Assembly: GCA_963773625.1 (NCBI GenBank)
Contig: CAVZCJ010000019.1
Location: 248,001 to 312,000, forward strand
From: DATARH01 sp963773625
GTDB lineage: Bacteria > Pseudomonadota > Alphaproteobacteria > ATCC43930 > CGMCC-115725
Length of the DNA: 64,000 nt
Direction of reading: 5' to 3'
The notes under the pieces are model-generated. The model saw only the letters and a list, made by a program, of their open reading frames with translations, was not told where the DNA came from and did no database searches. This document shows, in pieces, positions 37,506-46,979 of the stretch (position 1 is its first letter; every line of letters begins with the position of its first letter). A program made the position numbers and the translations under genes.

Positions 37506-38560
37506 CGACCGTCCGAGAAGACCAGGCAGCTGTCCCGGCGGCGGTACCGGCGATCGGCATGATCCGCCGCCAGCTGAACCCGCGCTATCTAGTCTTGACC
37601 ATCGTGGTCTTAGCGGCTGCGGTCTTGCCGCTCGTCGCATCGAGTTTCGTGACGTTTCAGGTGACCGAGGTGATGATTTACGGCCTCGCCATCCTCGGGC
37701 TCAACCTGCTCACCGGGTTCAATGGGCAATTTTCGCTCGGCCACAGCGCGTTTTACGCCATCGGCGCCTATACGACCGCGATCCTGATGCACAATTACGA
37801 CGTCGCCTACTACTGGACCATTCCCGCCGCGGGCGGGGTGTGCTTCCTGGTCGGATTCCTCTTCGGGTTGCCGGCGTTGCGACTGCAGAACCTCTATTTG
37901 GCGCTTGCCACCTTCGCGCTCGCCAACGCGATGCCGCAGATTCTCAAGTTTCACGCGCTAGAGGGCTGGACCGGCGGCGTTCAGGGGCTGTCGGTCGACC
38001 AGCCTGATCCGCCGGGGTTTTTGCCGATCGACAGCGATCAGTGGTTGTATTACCTCACCTTCGCCGTCATTCTCGTGATGTTCGTGGCGGCGGCTTGCCT
38101 CATCCGCAGCCGCAGCGGCCGTGCTATCATGGCGATCCGCGATCATCCGATCGCCGCGGCGGCCATGGGGATTAATAGCTCGCTCTATAAGACGCTAACC
38201 TTTGGCGTGAGCGCCTTCTATACCGGCGTCGCCGGCGCGCTCGGCGCGCTGGCCGTGGCGTTTGTCGCGCCGGACAGCTTCACCATCTTCCTGTCGATCT
38301 CGTTCCTCGTCGGTCTGGTGATCGGCGGCGTGGGCTCAATCCCGGGATCACTGTTCGGCGGACTGTTCGTGTTGTACGTGCCCAACATCGCCAACAGCCT
38401 ATCCACCGGTTTGGCCGGCGCCATCTACGGCGTCATTCTGCTCATCGTCATTTTCGTCATGCCGTCTGGCGCGGCGGGCTTTGTCCGACTTCGCGGCAGG
38501 CTGGCTGGCGCGCCTTCGGCAATCATAACGGCGTGTTTCATCACGGGGAGAACACCATGA
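37502..38560 (+). CDS. livM: Branched-chain amino-acid-type ABC transporter permease LivM
   Basis: 352-residue permease, second half of the channel. It contains GLAILGLNLLTGFNGQFSLG (the LivM hallmark NLLTGxxGQxSLGH), RSRSGRAIMAIRDHPIAAAA as the ATPase-contact loop, and GVGSIPGSLFGGLFVLYVPN. An extended hydrophilic tail follows the last helix. Intact. The stop overlaps the ATG of the binding-protein gene. Confidence 0.9.
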   Translation: MTTVREDQAAVPAAVPAIGMIRRQLNPRYLVLTIVVLAAAVLPLVASSFVTFQVTEVMIYGLAILGLNLLTGFNGQFSLGHSAFYAIGAYTTAILMHNYDVAYYWTIPAAGGVCFLVGFLFGLPALRLQNLYLALATFALANAMPQILKFHALEGWTGGVQGLSVDQPDPPGFLPIDSDQWLYYLTFAVILVMFVAAACLIRSRSGRAIMAIRDHPIAAAAMGINSSLYKTLTFGVSAFYTGVAGALGALAVAFVAPDSFTIFLSISFLVGLVIGGVGSIPGSLFGGLFVLYVPNIANSLSTGLAGAIYGVILLIVIFVMPSGAAGFVRLRGRLAGAPSAIITACFITGRTP

Positions 38561-39789
38561 AGCAGATCACTCGTCGCAGCATCCTGAAGGCCGGCACCGG
38601 TGCTCTCGCGTTTGCCACACCCTTGTTGTCGGTTCGCATCGCTCACGCCAAGAACTATGGGCCCGGGGTCACCGACAAGGAGATTAAGCTCGGCAATACC
38701 GGGCCATATAGCGGCCCCGCCTCGTCCTACAGCGCGGTGCCGAAATCCCAGGTCGCATATTGGAAGATGATCAACGATCAGGGCGGGATAAACGGCCGCA
38801 TGATCAATTTCATCTCGTATGACGACGGTTACACCCCGCCGAAGACGGTCGAGATGGTGCGCAAGCTGGTCGAGGAGGATCAGGTGTTGCTTGTCGCCAG
38901 CCCGCTCGGCACGCCGACCAACAGCGCTATCTGGCATTACATGAACCAGAAGAAGGTGCCGCAGCTGTTCGTCGCGACCGGCGCGACCAAATGGGACGAT
39001 CCAAAGGACCATCCCTGGACGATCGGCTGGCAACCGAACTATCAGAGTGAGGGGCGGATTTACGCCACCTACATCCTCAAGGAGAAGCCGACGGGCAAGA
39101 TCGGCGTGCTCTACCAGAACGACGATTTCGGTAAGGATTACCTGAAAGGCGTCAAGGACGGCCTTGGCGACAAGGCCTCGATGATCATCGTTGAGGCGAC
39201 CTACGAGACTACCGATCCGACCGTCGACTCGCAGATCGTCGACATGAAGGCCAAGGGAGTGGACGTCTTCGTCAACACCGCGATCCCTAAATTCGCAGCG
39301 CAGGCGATCCGCAAGGCGGCCGAAATCGGCTGGAAGCCACTCCACGTCCTCAGCAGCATCGGCAACTCGGTCGGCGCCACTCTGAAACCGGCGGGGTTCG
39401 AGAACGCCAAGGACATCGTGTCGGATTTCTATCTGAAGGATCCAAGCGATCCGAAATGGACCGACGATGCCGGGTTCAAGACCTGGACGGCTTTCATGGA
39501 CAAGTACATGCCCGAGGCCGACAAGAGCGATGCCGGCAACGTCGCCGGTTCCTCGCTCGCCGCGATGACCGCCCAGGTACTGAAGCAGTGCGGTGACGAA
39601 CTGACACGCGACAACGTGATGAAACAGGCCGCCAGTCTGCACGATGTGACGGTGCCAATGCTGTTACCGGGCATCACGGCCAACACCAGTCCGACCGACT
39701 TCGCGCCGGTGAAGCAGGTGCAGATGGCCAAGTTCGACGGCACTCGCTGGAACTTGTTCGGCGACTTGTTGAAGGGCGCGATCGGTTGA
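38557..39789 (+). CDS. ABC transporter substrate-binding protein, LivK-like, Tat-exported
   Basis: 410-residue periplasmic binding protein of the Leu/Ile/Val (Peripla_BP_6) family: EIKLGNTGPYSGPASSY, MINDQGGINGRMINFISYDD, TVEMVRKLVEEDQVLLVASP, GKIGVLYQNDDFGKDYLKGV. The signal peptide carries a twin-Arg motif (TRRSILKAG), so export is probably through Tat in folded form, which is unusual for this family but known in several alphaproteobacteria. SD GGGGAG. It closes the liv operon and is followed by a strong hairpin at 39796. Ligand unknown. Confidence 0.88.
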   Translation: MKQITRRSILKAGTGALAFATPLLSVRIAHAKNYGPGVTDKEIKLGNTGPYSGPASSYSAVPKSQVAYWKMINDQGGINGRMINFISYDDGYTPPKTVEMVRKLVEEDQVLLVASPLGTPTNSAIWHYMNQKKVPQLFVATGATKWDDPKDHPWTIGWQPNYQSEGRIYATYILKEKPTGKIGVLYQNDDFGKDYLKGVKDGLGDKASMIIVEATYETTDPTVDSQIVDMKAKGVDVFVNTAIPKFAAQAIRKAAEIGWKPLHVLSSIGNSVGATLKPAGFENAKDIVSDFYLKDPSDPKWTDDAGFKTWTAFMDKYMPEADKSDAGNVAGSSLAAMTAQVLKQCGDELTRDNVMKQAASLHDVTVPMLLPGITANTSPTDFAPVKQVQMAKFDGTRWNLFGDLLKGAIG

Positions 39790-39795
39790 CTTTTT

Positions 39796-39832
39796 CGGCG
39801 CCGGCTCCCGCTAGCGCGGGGGCTGGGCGCCG
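39796..39832 (+). terminator. Hairpin at the end of the liv operon
   Basis: Long GC-rich inverted repeat: GGCGCC outer arms and GGCTCCCGC / GCGGGGGCT inner arms (one G-T pair) around TAGC, starting 7 nt after the binding-protein stop. No T-run follows. Confidence 0.55.
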
Positions 39833-39961
39833 TCTCGCGCCATTCGTTGGAAGTCATCGGTAGCGATTGCCGACCGGCAGCTGGACGGTTTCGCGCCGCC
39901 TGTGTCAAGGTCGCTGCCGCCGTTCCGTGCGGCGCGGGGGTAAAAAGTCGCGGAGAGCTGC

Positions 39962-40639
39962 GTGATCAGACTGCAAAACGTCGGCAAGCGATATGGCGCC
40001 GATGCGGAGATCCTGCGCGATATCTCCATGCAGCTCGACCCCGGCGGATTTTATTTTCTGACCGGCGCTAGCGGCGCCGGCAAGACCACACTACTGAAGA
40101 TCATCTATCTCGCAGAGCGCCCGTCGCGCGGCGTTTTTACCCTGTTCGATGCCAATGTCGCCACGACGAACCGGACGACCCTCCCGGCGCTGCGGCGACG
40201 ACTCGGTATCGTCTTTCAGGACTACCGCCTAGTCGACCATTTGAGCGTTCGTGACAACGTGGCGCTGCCGCTGCGGATCGCCGGTGCTCCGGAGCGCGAT
40301 ATCCGCGAGAACGTTTCGGAGTTGCTGAGCTGGATGGGCCTGGACGGCAAGCTCGATTTCCGGCCGGCATCCTTGTCGGGCGGCGAGCAGCAGCGTGTGG
40401 CCATCGCCCGCGCCATCGTCCGCCGGCCCGATCTGCTCATCGCCGACGAACCGACCGGCAATGTCGATGACGACATCGCAATGTTGCTGGTTCGCGTCTT
40501 CGAACGCATCAACAAGCTTGGCACCACCGTGCTCATCGCGACGCACGATATCGCGTTCGCCCGCCAGTTCGACCATCGGCGCTTTCATCTCGACAAAGGC
40601 GCTTTGTCGATCGCCGATCACGACGCTCCCGTGGAATGA
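39962..40639 (+). CDS. ftsE: Cell division ATP-binding protein FtsE
   Basis: 225-residue ABC ATPase: GTG start giving MIRLQNVGKRYGADAEILRD, Walker A TGASGAGKTTLLKII, IVFQDYRLVDHLSV (Q-loop), signature LSGGEQQRVAIARAIV, Walker B LLIADEPTGNVD, and ATHD H-loop. With FtsX it regulates peptidoglycan hydrolases at the division site. ATGA overlap with ftsX. Its upstream neighbour in related genomes is the zinc-ribbon gene; here the liv operon intervenes. Confidence 0.93.
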   Translation: MIRLQNVGKRYGADAEILRDISMQLDPGGFYFLTGASGAGKTTLLKIIYLAERPSRGVFTLFDANVATTNRTTLPALRRRLGIVFQDYRLVDHLSVRDNVALPLRIAGAPERDIRENVSELLSWMGLDGKLDFRPASLSGGEQQRVAIARAIVRRPDLLIADEPTGNVDDDIAMLLVRVFERINKLGTTVLIATHDIAFARQFDHRRFHLDKGALSIADHDAPVE

Positions 40640-41532
40640 TCGGGGCCTTCCCGCTACCCCAACAATTGCGGCTCGATTTGCCGCTTCGCTCCGATGCGTC
40701 CGGCCGCTTCCTGCCATGGATCATCGCGCTGATGGTCTATTTGGCGGCGACCGGCGGGATCACGCTGGTTTGGCTGGGCGACGCGCTCGACAATTGGAAT
40801 TCGGTGCTGGCAAGCACCTGGACGCTGCAGGTAGCGGCCGACGCGTCGCCGGCCCGGCTCGAGATGACCCTGGGCGCGCTGCGGCAAACCAAGGGCATCG
40901 TTGCGGCCCGCGTGCTGGACCGCACCGAAACCGGCAAGCTGCTTGAGCCTTGGCTCGGCAGCTCTGTGCCAATGGACACATTGCCGCTGCCGCGGCTCAT
41001 TGATATTCAGGTCGACCCGGGCACGCCGGTCGATTTGCCGACATTACGCAAGCAACTCGCCGCGATCGTCCCCGAGGCGCAGCTCGAAAACAATGGCGCG
41101 TGGCTCGGCGACATGCGCAAATTCGCTCGGCGGGTTGAGGGGTTGATCGCCCTTGGCGTCGCTGTCGTCACCTTATTGACGGTGACCATCGTGGTGTTCA
41201 CGGCCCGCATCGGCTTATCGATCCATCACTCGATTATTGAGCTCATGCACTTGCTCGGGGCTGAGGACGCCTACATAGCGCGGCAGTTTCAGGTACATGC
41301 ACTGTCGCTCGGTCTGCGCGGCGGCATCATCGGCGGCATAGCGGCGGCAGTGACCGTGACGGCCCTGGGGCCCGCCGGTCATATATTCATGCTGCCGATG
41401 CCGGCGACCACTCACGGCATTTTCGACTGGCGGCTGTGGCTGCTGCTGATTGCGGCGCTGCTGGCCGCGGGCGGCGTGGCGATGCTGACGGCTCGAATTA
41501 CGGTATTGCGCCAACTGAGGCGCATCCCGTGA
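40636..41532 (+). CDS. ftsX: Cell division protein FtsX
   Basis: 298-residue permease-like protein: N-terminal cytoplasmic tail, TM1 (WIIALMVYLAATGGITLVWL), a periplasmic domain of about 110 residues, then three C-terminal helices with VVTLLTVTIVVFTARIG, ELMHLLGAEDAYIARQFQVH and LLLIAALLAAGGVAMLTA. The short MELLGA-like motif (IELMHLLGAED) is typical of FtsX. Intact, coupled to ftsE and to the YdcF gene (TGATG overlap). Confidence 0.92.
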   Translation: MIGAFPLPQQLRLDLPLRSDASGRFLPWIIALMVYLAATGGITLVWLGDALDNWNSVLASTWTLQVAADASPARLEMTLGALRQTKGIVAARVLDRTETGKLLEPWLGSSVPMDTLPLPRLIDIQVDPGTPVDLPTLRKQLAAIVPEAQLENNGAWLGDMRKFARRVEGLIALGVAVVTLLTVTIVVFTARIGLSIHHSIIELMHLLGAEDAYIARQFQVHALSLGLRGGIIGGIAAAVTVTALGPAGHIFMLPMPATTHGIFDWRLWLLLIAALLAAGGVAMLTARITVLRQLRRIP

Positions 41533-42203
41533 TGCATCGGCGGCGCGCGCTCAAGCTCACTGCCTTCGGCATAGCGTTGCTTGGGTTGTTCTGGCTGTGC
41601 GGACTGGCGTGGTTCGTTCAAAGCTCATTGACGATCGCGGTCGACCACACGACCCCCACCGACGCGATCGTGGTGCTAACCGGCGGGCGGCTGCGCGTCG
41701 AGACCGCGCTCAACCTGCTCGGCGCCGGCCGCGCGCAGAAGCTGTTTATTTCGGGCGTTAATCCGCATGTCGATCGGGTAGCGCTGCTGCGTGTCGCCGG
41801 CCGGATGGACGATGCCGACGCCACCCGCATCGAGATCGGTCATGAAGCAGAGAACACGTTGGGCAATGCGCGCGAAACCGCCGAGTGGATGCGGCGCCAG
41901 GGCTATCGCAGCCTGCGGCTGGTGACGAGCTGGTACCACATGCGCCGCAGCCTGCTCGAATTCGCGCGAGCGATGCCCGACGCGATCATCGTCGCCGAGC
42001 CGGTAATCGCCGCGCATAACGACCCCCAGCCGTTGTCGGAGTGGTTCGACATCGCGGTGTTGACGATGGGCGAGTACAACAAGTTCCTCGTCACATTGGC
42101 GCGCCCGGCGCTCGCGATTTTCTGGCCGCGGGCGGCGCTGTGGAACCAAGCGTCGCGCTCGGCTGAGGCAGCCGCGACATCCGCTGCAGACCGCCGGCGA
42201 TGA
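41532..42203 (+). CDS. YdcF/DUF218 family membrane protein
   Basis: 223 residues: one N-terminal membrane helix (LTAFGIALLGLFWLCGLAWF) and a DUF218 domain with DAIVVLTGGRLRVETALNLL, KLFISGVNPHVDR, EIGHEAENTLGNARETAEWM and LVTSWYHMRRSLLEF. This domain is thought to handle polyprenyl or nucleotide-linked envelope precursors (SanA/YdcF/ElyC). It overlaps ftsX upstream and plsC downstream (ATGA), so the four form one unit, as in other Rhodospirillales. Confidence 0.87.
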   Translation: MHRRRALKLTAFGIALLGLFWLCGLAWFVQSSLTIAVDHTTPTDAIVVLTGGRLRVETALNLLGAGRAQKLFISGVNPHVDRVALLRVAGRMDDADATRIEIGHEAENTLGNARETAEWMRRQGYRSLRLVTSWYHMRRSLLEFARAMPDAIIVAEPVIAAHNDPQPLSEWFDIAVLTMGEYNKFLVTLARPALAIFWPRAALWNQASRSAEAAATSAADRRR

Positions 42204-42934
42204 TCCGGCTACTGCGCGCGTTGTTGTTCAACATCGCGTTTTACATCGACACGGTGGTCATCGGCGTCGTGGCGTTACCGTTCCTGCTGACGCCGCGGCG
42301 CACCTGCATGCGGTTCGGCCGGTTTTGGGCCCAGACCGTGTTGTTCCTGGTGAAGTGGACGGTCGGCCTCGACAGCGAAATTCGCGGGCGGGAAAATATC
42401 CCGCCGGGCGGCTGCCTGATCGCGATGAAACATCAGTCGATGTGGGACACCCTGATCTTGCCGCCGCTGCTCGGAGATCCGGCCGTGGTGATCAAGCGCG
42501 AGCTGCAATTCGTGCCGCTCTATGGCTGGTACGCCACACGCTCGGGCTCGATCTTCATCGACCGCAAGGGTGGCGCGGCGGCGCTGCGCCGCTTGATCGG
42601 CGCTGCGAAACGGGCGATCGCGATGGGCCGGCCAGTGGTGATCTTTCCGCAGGGAACAAGAACCCGGCCCGGCCTTCCGGTCGATGAGATGCCCTATCAG
42701 CCGGGAGTCGCGGCGCTCTACCGCGAACTCGCGGTGCCGCTGGTACCGGCCGCGGTCAATTCCGGACTGTATTGGGGGCGGCGCGCCTTCGTTAAGCGCC
42801 CGGGGCGCATCATTCTCGAATTCCTCGCGCCGATCCCGCCGGGCTTGCCCCGGCGCGAGGTGATGCATCAGTTGGAGACCCGGATCGAGACGGCCACCGC
42901 AGCACTAGAGCGCGAGGGCGGCCTATTGTTGTGA
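42200..42934 (+). CDS. plsC: 1-acyl-sn-glycerol-3-phosphate acyltransferase
   Basis: 244 residues with an N-terminal amphipathic membrane anchor (FYIDTVVIGVVALPFLLTPR). Acyltransferase motifs: KHQSMWDTL (HxxxxD), GSIFIDRKGGAAALRRL, IFPQGTRTRPG and VPLVPAAVNSG. It forms phosphatidic acid from lysophosphatidic acid at the inner membrane. Last gene of the ftsEX unit; its 3' end overlaps the convergent hydrolase gene by 12 nt. Confidence 0.92.
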   Translation: MIRLLRALLFNIAFYIDTVVIGVVALPFLLTPRRTCMRFGRFWAQTVLFLVKWTVGLDSEIRGRENIPPGGCLIAMKHQSMWDTLILPPLLGDPAVVIKRELQFVPLYGWYATRSGSIFIDRKGGAAALRRLIGAAKRAIAMGRPVVIFPQGTRTRPGLPVDEMPYQPGVAALYRELAVPLVPAAVNSGLYWGRRAFVKRPGRIILEFLAPIPPGLPRREVMHQLETRIETATAALEREGGLLL

Positions 42935-43891
42935 AATGAAGCCGGCGATGGTTTCGACGACGGCTGGAGCGAGCGGTAGCTTGGGGTCGAAATAAGTCTT
43001 CAGATTGTAGTCCCGATTATCGGACTTGACGGTCTTCAGCACATGGTTGACGTCCGGGAGAAGCACGAGTTTCGCGTGCGGGTCTGCGGCCGCGAGGAGG
43101 CGCGCATCGTTCTCGCTGATCTCGATATCGTGCTCGCCCAGCAGGATCAGAACCGGCCCCTTGTAGGTGGCGAGCAGCTTTGGCGGATCATAGGAAAGCA
43201 GGTCGATCAGATAGCCCTGCACCGCCGCCGGGAAGATCGCGGCGATCTCCGGACGTGCGTTCGACACGTCGACCCGGTGTCCGGCAGCAAGCTCGTCGAT
43301 ATCGTGAAAGGCTTCGTCATGGATCGGCGCGTTGGCAGGGTTCGAGCTCATCTGCTCCTTGATGAGGGTAGCGAATGGCCGGCCGGCCGTGGCCACGAGC
43401 AAGAGGCCGCAAATATCGGGCGGGCTGTCCTTGGCTGCCGCCATTGCCACCAGGCCGCCCTCGCTATGCCCCAGCACCCAGATGCATTTGCTGCCGGTCT
43501 GCTTGAGGATCGTCGTGGCCCATGTATGCACGTCGCTGGCGTAATCGGCGATGGTGACGTCATTTGAGTTGGGGATCGCCGCTCCGCTCGAAAACAGGCC
43601 GCGCTTGTCGATCCGCACGGAGGCGATGCCGCGCTCGGCCAGGGCTTGCGCCAGGAGCTTGTAGGTATCGGTGTTGAGCCCGTGCAGGCTGTTGCCGTCG
43701 CGGTTGACCGGGCCGGAACCGGGAACGATCAGCACCACCGGCGCGTCCGCCTTGCCGGGCGACAGCATCAGGCCTTTGAGCGGACCCTTTGGACCGGGCG
43801 CCTCGATTTCGGTTTCGACCGGGTCAGCCCGCGCGGCTCCGGCGCTACCCAGCGCAAAAACAATAGCAAAGCTCAGCAATAGGGCTCGCAA
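42923..43891 (-). CDS. Exported alpha/beta hydrolase
   Basis: 322 residues with a signal peptide (MRALLLSFAIVFALGSAGAARA) and an alpha/beta hydrolase fold: PVVLIVPGSGPVNRDGNS (oxyanion strand), IASVRIDKRGLFSSG, nucleophile elbow WVLGHSEGGLVA, acid in LLGEHDIEISEND and His in LLPDVNHVLKTV. Periplasmic or secreted esterase/peptidase-like; substrate unknown. Divergent from nrdJ with 72 nt of unusually A/T-rich DNA between starts. Confidence 0.85.
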   Translation of the reverse strand: MRALLLSFAIVFALGSAGAARADPVETEIEAPGPKGPLKGLMLSPGKADAPVVLIVPGSGPVNRDGNSLHGLNTDTYKLLAQALAERGIASVRIDKRGLFSSGAAIPNSNDVTIADYASDVHTWATTILKQTGSKCIWVLGHSEGGLVAMAAAKDSPPDICGLLLVATAGRPFATLIKEQMSSNPANAPIHDEAFHDIDELAAGHRVDVSNARPEIAAIFPAAVQGYLIDLLSYDPPKLLATYKGPVLILLGEHDIEISENDARLLAAADPHAKLVLLPDVNHVLKTVKSDNRDYNLKTYFDPKLPLAPAVVETIAGFISQQ

Positions 43892-43963
43892 AGCGGCTCT
43901 CCGATATTAGCTAAATCACAGTAAATGCGCTAGAATATCTAATTCAGATTTAACGAGAAAAGC
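43892..43963. promoter_or_regulatory. A/T-rich divergent promoter region of nrdJ and the exported hydrolase
   Basis: The 72 bases between the two starts are much more A/T-rich than the surroundings and contain GAAT-5-ATTC dyads (GAATATCTAATTC at 43933-43945) and a TAGAAT -10-like hexamer at 43931-43936. No clear -35, NrdR box or cobalamin riboswitch is recognised. Confidence 0.35.
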
Positions 43964-46310
43964 ATGGTCAGCATCGCCTCGATCTCGCAGCAGATCTGGG
44001 ACATGAAGTATCGGCTCAAGGCGCCGGCGCACGGCAGCGTGCCGGGCGAGCCGATCGACAAGACGATCGAGGATACCTGGCGCCGGGTGGCGACGGCCCT
44101 GGCCGCGCCGGAAAAAGATGCCGGCAGATGGAGCCAGCGCTTCTACGAGGCGATGGACGATTTCCAGTTCCTGCCCGCCGGGCGGGTCGTCGCCGGGGCC
44201 GGCAGCGCGCGCGACGTGACGCTGTTCAACTGCTTCGTCATGGGCGCGGTGCCCGACGATATGGGCGGCATCTTCGCGCATCTGCGCGAGGCGGCGCTGA
44301 CGATGCAGCAGGGCGGCGGCATCGGCTACGATTTCTCGACCTTGCGGCCCAAGGGCACGCTGGTGAAGGGCGTCGGCGCCGACGCTTCCGGCCCGCTGTC
44401 GTTCATGGATGTGTGGGACGCGATGTGCCGCACGATCATGTCGGCCGGCTACCGCCGCGGCGCGATGATGGCGACGCTTGCGCTGCGACCATCCCGACAT
44501 CGAGGCCTTTGTCGAGGCGAAGCGCGAGCCGGGCCGGCTGCGCATGTTCAATCTCTCGGTGCTGGTCACCGACGCCTTCATGCAGGCGGTGGAAGATGAC
44601 GCCTCTTGGGAGCTGACCTTCAACGGTGCGGTCCACCACTCGCTGCCGGCGCGCGATCTTTGGGACAAAATCATGCGCGCGACCTACGCCTACGCCGAGC
44701 CCGGGGTCATCTTCATCGACCGGATCAACCGGCGAAACCCGCTCTATTACTGCGAGGAAATCCACGCGACCAACCCCTGCGGCGAGCAGCCCCTACCGCC
44801 CTACGGCGCGTGCCTGCTGGGGTCGTTGAACCTCGCCCGCTTTGTCGAGGAGCCGTTCACCGCACAAGCGCGGCTCGATACCGCGCGGCTCGCCGCGATC
44901 ATCCCCGATGTCGTGCGGATGATGGACAACGTCATCGACATCTCGCGCTTCCCGCTTGACGAGCAGCGCCACGAGGCCAAGGCGAAGCGGCGCATCGGCC
45001 TCGGCATCACCGGGCTCGCCGACGCGCTGATCCTGTGCGGGCTGCGCTACGGCTCGAAGGAAGCGGTCGCGGCGACCGAGGCGTGGCTGGCGCTGATCGA
45101 GCGCGAGGCGTATCTGGCGTCGGCAGCGCTCGCCGCGGAAAAAGGCCCCTTCCCGCTCTTCGACAAAGAGAAATATCTCGCCGGCGAGACCGTCGCCGCG
45201 CTCGACGAGGATGTACGCGAGGCGATCGCCAAAAACGGCATCCGCAACGCGCTGCTCACCTCGGTGGCGCCGACCGGCACGATCTCGCTCTTCGCCGACA
45301 ATGTCTCGTCGGGGATCGAGCCGGTGTTCTCCTATCGCTATACCCGCACCATGCTGATGCCCGACGGTTCGCATCGGGAAGAGGAGGTCAGCGACTACGC
45401 CTACCGCCTGTTCCGTCGTCTACGAGGTGAAGACGGGCCCCTCCCCGACTATTTCGTCGACGTCGAGAGCCTCTCGCCGGAAGACCATCTGGTGATGCAG
45501 GCGGCGGTGCAGCGCCACATCGACAGCTCAATCTCGAAGACAATCAACCTGCCCGCCGACATCGCCTTCGACGATTTCAAGGACATCTATGCCCGCGCCT
45601 ACGCGATGGGCTGCAAGGGGTGCACGACCTACCGGCCCAACGAGGTGACCGGCGCGGTGCTGGAAGCGCGGCCTGAGACCCCGGCGGCACGGCCGCAGCA
45701 GGCGGAATTGCCGCTGCCCACCCCCGCCGCAAAGCCCGCCGACATCTATGAGGCGGCCGGCGTCGTGTACATGTCGCAGCCGCTGTCGCGGCCCGAGGCG
45801 CTTCCCGGACAGACCTACAAGATCAACTGGCCGGAAACCGAGCACGCCATGTACATCACGATCAACGACGTGGTGCAGGACGGCCGCCGCCGGCCGTTCG
45901 AGATCTTCATCAACTCCAAGAACATGGAGCACTACGCCTGGACCGTCGCGCTGACCCGGATGATCAGCGCCGTGTTCCGCCGCGGCGGCGACGTGTCGTT
46001 TGTCGTCGAGGAGATGAAGGCGGTGTTCGACCCGCGCGGCGGCGCCTGGATGGAGGGCCGCTACGTGCCCTCTCTGCTGGCGGCGATCGGCGACGTCATC
46101 GAGCGGCACATGATCGCGATCGGCTTCCTGCCGTCGCGCGAACGCGATCACGGCGTGCGCACGGCCCAAGTCGTCAACCTGACGCCGCCTTCTTCAGGCG
46201 CCCTGCCCGGCCCGCGGCTGCGGCAATGCCCCAAATGCGGCCAGGCGGCACTGATCCGCACCGAAGGCTGCGATCAGTGCACCAATTGCGACTATTCGAA
46301 ATGCGGGTGA
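43964..46310 (+). CDS. nrdJ: Adenosylcobalamin-dependent (class II) ribonucleotide reductase (frameshifted)
   Basis: About 782 residues. Radical/disulphide Cys in LFNCFVMGAVPDD (about residue 89), QGGGIGYDFSTLRPKG, the radical Cys in ATNPCGEQPLPPYGACLLGS, SVAPTGTISLFADNVSSGIE, and a C-terminal extension ending in a zinc ribbon (RQCPKCGQAALIRTEGCDQC). A B12-using NrdJ makes deoxynucleotides without oxygen dependence, so the organism needs cobalamin. One frame change at about 44475 (CTTGCG where CTGCG is expected) lies between MMATL and RCDHPDIEAF. The small AGAAAAGC may serve as SD. Confidence 0.92.
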
Positions 46311-46311
46311 G

Positions 46312-46883
46312 TTAGCTCGGCAGCTGGTCCCCGTCCGGCGGCACCGCGACCTCGAACGCGTTGGTGACGCCGCACAGCACGGTGAAATTGTGGGCGATGG
46401 TGATCAACTCGGTCATCCACTGCGCGTCGTGCTTGGTCAGCAGCCGGTTGAAGATCGGATAATCGACCCGGTTGGTGCGCATTAGCTGGCGGGTCAGATT
46501 GACGATGTCGCGTTCCTCCTCGGGCAGACCCGACACATCGCCTTTGGCGCGCAGGATGTCGATCGTTTTGGCATCGACCCCGGCGCGCTGCGCGGCGCCG
46601 ACCTGGGCCGACCAGACATAGGCGGACTCGCGCTCGCGCACCGCGGCGAGGATCGCGTGAGAGAGCAGCCGCGGTTCGACGACGCAGTCGTTGCGGTTGA
46701 ACTTGACCAGGGCCAGCATCTTGTCGGCGAGCTTCGGGCTGTTCAGGAACACGCTGAACGGCCCGCGGATGCGCCCGAAAACGCCGATGACGTCCTCCGC
46801 GACGTGCTGCGCTTCGGCGGGAACCTGGCTCTTATCGCTGGATCGGCGTCGCTCTCGGCATCGATCTCTCCCTTTCTGATCAT
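46312..46883 (-). CDS. Carboxymuconolactone decarboxylase-family protein (frameshifted)
   Basis: About 190 residues. Helical CMD fold with FGRIRGPFSVFLNSPKLADK, LLSHAILAAVRERESAYVWS and QVGAAQRAGVDAKTIDIL. The active His/Cys pattern of AhpD is not present: no CxxC is seen, so peroxidase activity is unlikely; the group is usually uncharacterised. The frame changes near 46835 between MIRKGEIDAESDADPAI and SQVPAEAQHVAEDV. ATG 46883 has AAGAAGGG upstream. It follows the nitroreductase on the same strand, with a REP-type element between them. Confidence 0.72.
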
Positions 46884-46900
46884 TTGAATGCCCTTCTTCC

Positions 46901-46961
46901 GTCATCCCCGGGCTTGTCCCGGGGATCCACGTGGATGGCCGGGACTTTGCCCGGCCATGAC
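46901..46961. repeat. BIME/REP-like palindromic element (two head-to-head units)
   Basis: Two near-identical 31-32-nt units in inverted orientation that share a central ATCCACGTGGAT palindrome. Unit A (46901-46931) and unit B (complement of 46930-46961) both open GTCAT, carry a GC hairpin (stem CCCCGGG/CCCGGGG with loop CTTGT; stem GGCCGGG/CCCGGCC with loop ACTTTG) and end ATCCACG. Sequences of this type (GTCATCCCCGGGC...) are scattered through many alphaproteobacterial genomes. It lies between two minus-strand genes and may stabilise or terminate the transcript. Confidence 0.8.
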
Positions 46962-46979
46962 GGGAGAAAGAGCTGCGTT

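Noticed and set aside
43892..43963. Cobalamin riboswitch before nrdJ
   Set aside because: Only 72 nt, no B12-box and no conserved stems; too short for the aptamer.
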